Shown here: positions 1 through 5,191 of the stretch, one piece after another
Numbering within the stretch: position 1 is the first letter of the stretch
Layout of the letters: each line of letters opens with the position of its first letter
Notes under the pieces: model-generated
The model's database searches: none
Seen by the model: the letters and a program-made list of their open reading frames with translations, nothing else
Told to the model about the DNA's origin: nothing
Translations under genes and position numbers: made by a program
NCBI GenBank assembly: GCA_002398365.1
Contig: DGYK01000064.1
Coordinates: 14,583-21,852, forward strand
Source of the DNA: Flammeovirgaceae bacterium UBA5008
GTDB taxonomy: Bacteria > Bacteroidota > Bacteroidia > Cytophagales > Cyclobacteriaceae
Length of the DNA: 7,270 nucleotides
Direction of reading: 5' to 3'

Positions 1-752
1 TCTCTTCACTTACGATCGGTGCTTTTATTGTGATGTACAAAAGTATTCGTGCGCAACAGCGGTTGGCTGAATTGAAAAACGATTTCATTAGCAACATGAC
101 ACACGAATTAAAAACTCCGGTGACCACGGTGGGCGTAGCCATCGAGGCGTTGAAAAATTTTAATGGTATTGAAAACAAAGCTTTGACAGAAGAATATCTG
201 ACCATCGCCCAAAATGAATTGAATCGTCTTTCGCTTCTCACCGATAAAATTTTAAAAACAGCCATCTTTGAAAATAAAGGAGTTGACTTTCAGCCAGAGA
301 CTGTCCACTTGGATCAGATTATTGATCAAGTGCTTTCTTCTATGAAGTTGGTATTCGAAAAAAATAAGGCAGTCGTTTCGTTTGAAAAATTAGGCAGCCA
401 TTTTGAATTGCGCGGCAGCCAGGTGCATCTCACAAACGTGATTTATAATTTACTTGATAATGCGTTGAAGTATAGCCGCGAAAATGCAGTGATACAAGTG
501 CGCCTGCACGAGGTTGGCCATGAATTGAAACTAACAGTTACCGATAACGGCATCGGCATTGCAACAGAATACAAGAAAAAGATTTTTGAAAAATTCTTCC
601 GCGTGCCTTCCGGAGATGTGCACAATAGCAAGGGCTACGGCCTTGGCCTCAGTTATGTAGATAGTGTGATTAAAGCCCACCACGGTAAACTGGAAGTTGA
701 AAGCGAAATCGGGAAAGGAAGTACGTTTACCATCGTGCTGAACAAATCTTAA
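1..752 (+). CDS. Sensor histidine kinase, 3' part (5' end outside window)
   Basis: This is the C-terminal part of a membrane-bound histidine kinase that would autophosphorylate and pass phosphate to the response regulator 14 bp downstream. The frame is open from base 3 to the left edge, so the GTG at 30 is an internal Val codon, not the start. The first visible residues (ending IGAFIVMYKSI) look like the end of a membrane helix. About 20 residues later comes the H-box SNMTHELKTPV, with the phospho-acceptor His codon at 102-104. Counting from the GTG codon as 1, the N-box lies near 132-148 (NVIYNLLDNALKYS), the G1 box DNGIGI at 172-177, an F-box KIFEKFFRV near 184-192, and the G2 box GYGLGLS at 202-208. 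All ATP-binding boxes are intact. The linker is too short for a HAMP domain. The signal sensed is unknown because the sensor region is missing. Family assignment is firm; the partnership with the next gene is inferred from order and spacing. Confidence 0.95.
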   Translation, partial: SSLTIGAFIVMYKSIRAQQRLAELKNDFISNMTHELKTPVTTVGVAIEALKNFNGIENKALTEEYLTIAQNELNRLSLLTDKILKTAIFENKGVDFQPETVHLDQIIDQVLSSMKLVFEKNKAVVSFEKLGSHFELRGSQVHLTNVIYNLLDNALKYSRENAVIQVRLHEVGHELKLTVTDNGIGIATEYKKKIFEKFFRVPSGDVHNSKGYGLGLSYVDSVIKAHHGKLEVESEIGKGSTFTIVLNKS

Positions 753-766
753 CCATCTGCGAAAGC

Positions 767-1450
767 ATGAAGACGAAAATTCTGTATGTGGAAGATGAGC
801 CCTTTTTGGGTAAGATTGTAAAAGAGAGTTTGGAAAGCCGGCAGTTTGACGTGCGCATGGTGGCAGATGGCAAAGAAGTGATGAGTGCGTTCATGGAGAT
901 GAAACCGAACATTGCGGTGTTGGATGTGATGCTACCCGGCAAAGACGGATACACATTGGCCAAAGAAATCAGGCAAATTGATCCGAATCTGCCTATCATA
1001 TTTGTAACAGCCAAAACGCAAACCGAAGATTTGATTAAAGGATTTGAAGTAGGGGGCAATGACTATTTGCGAAAGCCTTTTAGCATGGAGGAGTTGATCG
1101 TGCGTGTCAACAATCTATTGCAGCTAACACAGAAGCAACAAGCTAGCCCAAAGGAAAACATTGCTATCGGTAAATTTGAATTTGCGCCACAGCGCTATGA
1201 ATTGCGCAAAGGCGATTCACTGCGCAAACTTTCCCATCGGGAAGCTATTTTATTACAAATACTGGCCGAAAACCAAAACAACAACATTGACCGCAAAACG
1301 ATTTTAATGCGCGTGTGGGGCGATGATTCGTTTTTCAATTCGCGCAATCTGGATGTATACATCACCAAACTCCGCGATTACCTGAAAGAAGATGATGCTA
1401 TTGAAATCATTACCATTAAAGGAATTGGTTACCGGTTTGTAGTAGGGTAA
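767..1450 (+). CDS. OmpR/PhoB-family response regulator transcription factor
   Basis: A 227-residue DNA-binding response regulator, the normal full length for the family. The receiver domain covers about residues 3-120. It has the acidic pair at D10/E11, the phospho-acceptor D53 in AVLDVMLPGKDGY, T81 (switch Thr) and K103 in LRKPF. The C-terminal winged helix (about 130-226) has the recognition-helix stretch NSRNLDVYITKLRDYL and ends in the characteristic IKGIGYRFVV. The ATG is chosen because it opens directly into the first receiver strand (KTKILYVEDE). It sits 14 bp after the kinase stop, so the two are almost certainly cotranscribed and act as a cognate pair. There is no strong Shine-Dalgarno sequence, only a GAAAG before the start. 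The regulated genes are unknown; the adjacent permease/trehalase genes are a candidate target by position only. Confidence 0.96.
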   Translation: MKTKILYVEDEPFLGKIVKESLESRQFDVRMVADGKEVMSAFMEMKPNIAVLDVMLPGKDGYTLAKEIRQIDPNLPIIFVTAKTQTEDLIKGFEVGGNDYLRKPFSMEELIVRVNNLLQLTQKQQASPKENIAIGKFEFAPQRYELRKGDSLRKLSHREAILLQILAENQNNNIDRKTILMRVWGDDSFFNSRNLDVYITKLRDYLKEDDAIEIITIKGIGYRFVVG

Positions 1451-1463
1451 AATTCTTAAAAGT

Positions 1464-1491
1464 GGTTAGATTTGTTAACCTCAATCTAACC
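1464..1491 (+). promoter_or_regulatory. Candidate promoter/operator: 9-bp inverted repeat before the permease gene
   Basis: A perfect inverted repeat (GGTTAGATT at 1464-1472, AATCTAACC at 1483-1491, 10-bp spacer) ends four bases before the permease ATG. The sequence TAGATTTG at 1467-1474 matches the Bacteroidota -7 consensus TAnnTTTG and would give a leader of roughly 15 bases. No TTG/TTTG lies at the usual 19-21 bp upstream, so the -33 half is missing or weak. The heptamer TAACCTC also occurs twice 11 bp apart (1476-1482 and 1487-1493). No T-tract follows, so a terminator is unlikely. The reading as an operator-type site is inference. Confidence 0.4.
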
Positions 1492-1495
1492 TCGC

Positions 1496-2758
1496 ATGGC
1501 CAACTGGAAAATTAAACTCTCGCTGTTTCTTAACTATTTTGTTTTTGCCATTCTGCTCAATAGCGTGGGCTCTGTCATTTTGCAAGTGCAAAACAACTAC
1601 GGTGTTTCTGAATCTTCGGCCAGCATCTTAGAAGCTTTTAAAGATTTGAGCATTGCAGCTGTTTCGTTTCTCATCGCTTCTTACATCGCTCGCATCGGTT
1701 ACAAGCGTTCGATGTTGATTGGGTTGGCGTTGGTAGGCATAGCTTGTTTGTTGATGCCGGTAGTCGGTGGCTTTGCGATGACCAAATTATTGTTTGCCGC
1801 CACCGGCACTTCGTTTGCGCTGATCAAAGTTTCGGTGTACTCGACCATCGGAATTGTAACGAAAGACAAAAAAGAACACGCCAGCTTCATGAATTTCATT
1901 GAATCATTTTTTATGATCGGTATACTGACAGGTTATTTTATATTCGGAGCATTTGTAGACGATAAAAATCCTCAGTCCACCGAGTGGTTGCGAGTCTACT
2001 ACTTGCTGGCGGGCATCACACTCGTTGCTTTCCTTTTACTGTTGAGCGCACCTTTGGATGAAAGTTCGGTTCAGCCCTCTGACTCCAAAAACTCTGTAGA
2101 AGAATTTAAAGACATGATCAAGTTAGCGATCAAGCCACTGGTTTTGGTCTTTATCGTGAGTGTGTTCACGTATGTGTTGATTGAGCAGAGCATTATGAGT
2201 TGGCTGCCTACCTTCAACAGTAAAGTGATTCATTTACCTACTACACTTAGCTTACAAATGGCCAGTATCCTTGCAGCTTCTACTGCCTTAGGAAGATTAG
2301 CAGCCGGGTTTGCTTTGCGCAGAATCCATTGGTTCTTCGTGTTGATCGGTTGTTTGGTGGCAGCGAGTGTGCTTGTACTCATCGCTATTCCGTTGGCGCA
2401 AAGTACATCGGGCGAACCGGTGACCAGTTGGGCCAATGCTCCGCTTGGTGCATTTGTTTTTCCGTTGATCGGATTGTTCATCGCACCCATTTATCCTGCC
2501 ATCAACTCGGTTGTTTTGAGTAATCTACCCGCACGACAACATGGCCCTATGTCCGGATTGATTGTAATCTTTTCTGCATTGGGTGGAACTACGGGTTCTA
2601 TCATTACCGGTACCATTTTCGAATCGTATGGTGGAGAAACAGCTTTTTACTTCTCGCTAGTGCCCATCAGCCTTTTGGCGATCAGTTTATTTTTCTTTAA
2701 CCGCCTTCAAAATAAAACAGAGAGCACAATTGAATTTAATTCATCCGGTTCTCACTAA
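1496..2758 (+). CDS. MFS sugar permease (FucP-like group), probable disaccharide importer
   Basis: A 420-residue inner-membrane transporter with about 12 predicted helices, roughly at 11-31, 46-66, 71-91, 97-121, 132-154, 166-186, 211-234, 252-272, 278-300, 315-341, 350-372 and 383-402. This is the usual length and 6+6 layout of the major facilitator superfamily, with a charged cytoplasmic loop (about 187-210) between the halves. The 2-3 loop carries the motif-A remnant ARIGYKRS. NSVGSVILQVQ in helix 1, NFIESFFMIG in helix 5 and PIYPAINSVVLSNLP near helix 10 recall the FucP-type sugar permeases common in Bacteroidota. An in-frame TAA at 1487-1489 excludes any start upstream of the ATG. The trehalase gene follows after 11 bp, so trehalose or a related glucoside is the likeliest substrate, probably by proton symport. 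The substrate is inferred from context only; the MFS family call is firm. Confidence 0.9.
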   Translation: MANWKIKLSLFLNYFVFAILLNSVGSVILQVQNNYGVSESSASILEAFKDLSIAAVSFLIASYIARIGYKRSMLIGLALVGIACLLMPVVGGFAMTKLLFAATGTSFALIKVSVYSTIGIVTKDKKEHASFMNFIESFFMIGILTGYFIFGAFVDDKNPQSTEWLRVYYLLAGITLVAFLLLLSAPLDESSVQPSDSKNSVEEFKDMIKLAIKPLVLVFIVSVFTYVLIEQSIMSWLPTFNSKVIHLPTTLSLQMASILAASTALGRLAAGFALRRIHWFFVLIGCLVAASVLVLIAIPLAQSTSGEPVTSWANAPLGAFVFPLIGLFIAPIYPAINSVVLSNLPARQHGPMSGLIVIFSALGGTTGSIITGTIFESYGGETAFYFSLVPISLLAISLFFFNRLQNKTESTIEFNSSGSH

Positions 2759-2769
2759 AAGTAATTCCT

Positions 2770-4278
2770 ATGCAAATTCACGAATGTGGAGCATTGTTTG
2801 AAGCCGTTCAATTAACCAATGTGCTAGGAGATGGAAAAACATTTCCGGATTGCATGCCGAAAAGAGCTTTGGAAGAAATTGTTCTGCTATACGAGCGTCA
2901 AAATTCAGCTCCTGATTTTAATTTGAAAATATTTGTTGCTGATCATTTTCACTTGCCTCCTTCTTATTCTGCCGACTACCATAGCGATCCATCGCACACA
3001 GTGGAGCAGCACATAAAAAATTTGTGGAATGTGCTCACCCGTCAACCTGATGAAGCCGGAGGTTCTCTTCTTCCGTTGCCTCATCCATACATCGTGCCGG
3101 GTGGTCGCTTTCGCGAAATTTATTATTGGGACAGTTATTTTACCATGCTGGGTTTGCAAGTGTCCGGCCGCTCGGATTTGATCGAAAGTATGGTGAAGAA
3201 TTTCTCGTACCTCATCGAGACACAAGGATACATTCCCAATGGAAACCGAACTTATTTTGTCGGGCGCTCACAGCCACCTTTCTTTTCGCTCATGGTGGGA
3301 ATTTTGCGTGATGAAAAAAGTAAACTCCCTCCTAAAGAAGAAAACATCGATCCATTGATCACGTACCTGCCACAACTGGAAAAAGAGTATCAATTCTGGA
3401 TGAAAGGCACAGACACGCTCACAGAAAAAATAAAGAGTGCGCATCGTGTGGTGCGAATGCCCGATGGTAGCATTCTAAATCGCTACTGGGATGAACACGA
3501 CATACCCCGGCCGGAGGCATATAAAGAAGATGTGGAGCTTTCGCATCAAGCTTCCATTCCTTCGCACGAATTGTTTCGTCACTTGCGGGCTGCCGCAGAA
3601 TCGGGTTGGGATTTTAGTAGTCGTTGGTTTAGAGATGGCTCGCAATTTAGTAGCATCCATACTATGGAAATTATTCCGGTTGATTTAAATTGTTTGCTTC
3701 TGCATGTGGAAAAGACATTGGCGGAAGCTTATCAACTCAGTGGTCATCATGGTAAATCTTCTGCTTACACTCAAAAATCAATCGCGCGGAAAGCGGCCAT
3801 TCGCAATTACTGCTGGAGCGATCATCATCAATTTTTCTTTGACTTCGATTTTGTACAGCAAGAGCGAAAAGAACATTTTACTTTAGCCGCTGTATTTCCT
3901 TTATTTTTCGAAGTCGCTACACCTGATCAGGCGCTGGCAGTAGAGAAAATAGTACATGAAAAGTTTTTAAAGCCGGGCGGCCTCACTACTACACTTGTGA
4001 ACAGCGGACAACAGTGGGACGCGCCAAACGGCTGGGCCCCTTTGCAGTGGATTGCATTTAAAGGATTGTTGAATTATGGTTTGGAAGAAACTGCCTCACA
4101 ATTAAGAAAAAATTGGATCCACGTGAATGAAAAAGTGTTCGCACAATCCGGCAAGATGACGGAGAAGTACGATGTGTGGAATCACTCAGGTGAAGCCAGT
4201 GGTGGCGAATATCCGAATCAGGATGGATTTGGCTGGACGAACGGAGTGTATCTCGCGCTCAAAAATTATGTTGTATGA
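2770..4278 (+). CDS. treF: Cytoplasmic alpha,alpha-trehalase, glycoside hydrolase family 37
   Basis: Hydrolyses trehalose to two glucose molecules with inversion of configuration. Both trehalase signatures are present: PGGRFREIYYWDSYF at 110-124 and QWDAPNGWAP at 415-424. Also conserved are GNRTYFVGRSQPPFF (158-172), ESGWDFSSRWF (277-287) and EKYDV (465-469). By motif, D281 is the expected catalytic acid and E465 the catalytic base, equivalent to Asp312 and Glu496 of the E. coli periplasmic enzyme. The C-terminal DGFGWTNGVYL is intact. The N-terminus begins directly in the family's conserved opening (LFEAVQLTNVLGDGKTF) with no signal peptide, which places the enzyme in the cytoplasm as in TreF rather than TreA. 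At 502 residues it is slightly shorter than the E. coli enzymes but complete. The glycine-rich loop before GEY is reduced to GEASGGEY. It lies 11 bp after the permease gene, forming a probable import-and-hydrolysis operon. The symbol reflects the predicted location, not demonstrated orthology. Confidence 0.95.
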   Translation: MQIHECGALFEAVQLTNVLGDGKTFPDCMPKRALEEIVLLYERQNSAPDFNLKIFVADHFHLPPSYSADYHSDPSHTVEQHIKNLWNVLTRQPDEAGGSLLPLPHPYIVPGGRFREIYYWDSYFTMLGLQVSGRSDLIESMVKNFSYLIETQGYIPNGNRTYFVGRSQPPFFSLMVGILRDEKSKLPPKEENIDPLITYLPQLEKEYQFWMKGTDTLTEKIKSAHRVVRMPDGSILNRYWDEHDIPRPEAYKEDVELSHQASIPSHELFRHLRAAAESGWDFSSRWFRDGSQFSSIHTMEIIPVDLNCLLLHVEKTLAEAYQLSGHHGKSSAYTQKSIARKAAIRNYCWSDHHQFFFDFDFVQQERKEHFTLAAVFPLFFEVATPDQALAVEKIVHEKFLKPGGLTTTLVNSGQQWDAPNGWAPLQWIAFKGLLNYGLEETASQLRKNWIHVNEKVFAQSGKMTEKYDVWNHSGEASGGEYPNQDGFGWTNGVYLALKNYVV

Positions 4279-4305
4279 AAATTTATTTGAGATAGAGTAA
4301 ATTTT
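4278..4305. terminator. Possible bidirectional AT-rich terminator hairpin
   Basis: In the 60-bp gap between the convergent trehalase and lipoprotein genes, AAAATTTA (4278-4285) pairs perfectly with TAAATTTT (4298-4305) around a 12-base loop. The run TTTTATTT follows on the plus strand, and the complement gives a T-rich tail in the other direction. The position between two converging stop codons suits a shared terminator. However, the stem has no G-C pairs, so it would be weak, and the AT-rich setting makes a chance match plausible. The rest of the gap (4306-4338) shows nothing recognisable. Confidence 0.35.
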
Positions 4306-4338
4306 ATTTCACACGAATCAGCAATGAAATCAAATTAT

Positions 4339-5181
4339 TTACTCCAGCACAAATATTCGGGCATCGGGCACATGTAAATTAAAATATCCCAATCCGCCTT
4401 TTACATTCGAATTAAAATTAAGGGGTTCGGAGGCAAATGCGCTCAGGTTGTATCGTCTGTCGTTTCTGGCTTTCAGAAAACCATAATACTCTTCGCTGAT
4501 GTTTGAAAGAAAAACAGCTACCGTATCGCCTTTTGAAAATTTTCGAAAGAGAACTTTGAACTCCTCTTGTAAAACCTTCCCATCATTTACGCTGTCGCGG
4601 ACCAAACGGGTAAAAACACGTGGATTCAAATAAGCCGTAATCTCATTGGATTGCGAAAATTTTTGCACGTTGATCATATACCAATTAGGGCCTAACGGAT
4701 CTTGTAAGCTATAGTTCACCAACGCTAGAGAATCGTACGTTGAATTATATAGTGATGCATTCACCGATGCAAAAGGAACCTGGCCTTTCAGTTGGGCAAT
4801 AGCAGAAACTTCTCCCAATTCTTTTGTTTTTATAATAAGCTCATATTCATAACCCGGCACCAAATCTAAATTTATATTTCCATATAGGCCGTTGCCCAAA
4901 TCCGGCAGCACATCCGTTTCTCCGTTGTGTTTTAGTACTACTTCAGCGCTATCCAATGCTATCTGGCTAACCAATTCTTGCGGGTCGCTGCCGCGGCCCG
5001 CATCCAGTGCGCCAATACTTTTCGTGATTAACACAATCAAAGAACCAGAAGGAGCTAGTTGGGTAGACACCACAATTTTCGGTTTCAATTGCTCAATGTC
5101 ATCTACAGCCAGAGGGCTTGGAATACAGTTAGTCAATAACACACCGGCAATGATGATACTGCTGATGATTGAAAGCTTCAT
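4339..5181 (-). CDS. DUF4249-type outer-membrane lipoprotein paired with a TonB-dependent receptor
   Basis: A 280-residue lipoprotein of unknown molecular function, likely anchored to the outer membrane and working with the receptor encoded just upstream. From the chosen ATG the protein starts MKLSIISSIIIAGVLLTNC, a typical lipoprotein signal with the lipobox LTNC. The acylated Cys19 is the only cysteine in the protein. The mature part resembles DUF4249 proteins: an opening strand (PKIVVSTQLAPSGSLIVLITKS), then DSAEVVLKHNG, GNGLYG, YEYELIIKTKELGEVSAIAQL, and a mid-protein segment around DPLGPNWYMINV. The ATG at 5181 is preferred over the in-frame ATG at 5208 because it gives a clean signal peptide and a 10-bp gap after the receptor stop. 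The upstream start would overlap the receptor by 17 bp and add a charged nonapeptide. The family call rests on overall pattern and gene neighbour, so it is less certain than the lipoprotein call. Confidence 0.82.
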   Translation of the reverse strand: MKLSIISSIIIAGVLLTNCIPSPLAVDDIEQLKPKIVVSTQLAPSGSLIVLITKSIGALDAGRGSDPQELVSQIALDSAEVVLKHNGETDVLPDLGNGLYGNINLDLVPGYEYELIIKTKELGEVSAIAQLKGQVPFASVNASLYNSTYDSLALVNYSLQDPLGPNWYMINVQKFSQSNEITAYLNPRVFTRLVRDSVNDGKVLQEEFKVLFRKFSKGDTVAVFLSNISEEYYGFLKARNDRRYNLSAFASEPLNFNSNVKGGLGYFNLHVPDARIFVLE

Positions 5182-5191
5182 TGAATGTTTT

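Noticed and set aside
30..32. GTG as a possible start of the histidine kinase
   Set aside because: The frame is open to the window edge and the upstream residues form a hydrophobic membrane segment, so this is an internal Val codon.
727..1059. 110-codon open frame on the minus strand inside the response regulator
   Set aside because: It lies antisense to a conserved receiver domain whose key residues are all in the plus frame, and its translation shows no recognisable domain.
1055..1066. GGNDY in the receiver domain instead of the more usual GADDY
   Set aside because: Variants with Asn here are common in Bacteroidota regulators and the catalytic residues are intact, so no functional change is implied.
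1436..1439. TTTG as the -33 element of the permease promoter
   Set aside because: It is 27 bp from the TAGATTTG element, beyond the usual 19-21 bp, and lies inside the regulator's conserved GYRFVV coding sequence.
2905..3225. 106-codon open frame on the minus strand inside the trehalase
   Set aside because: It is antisense to the first trehalase signature and has no coding evidence of its own.
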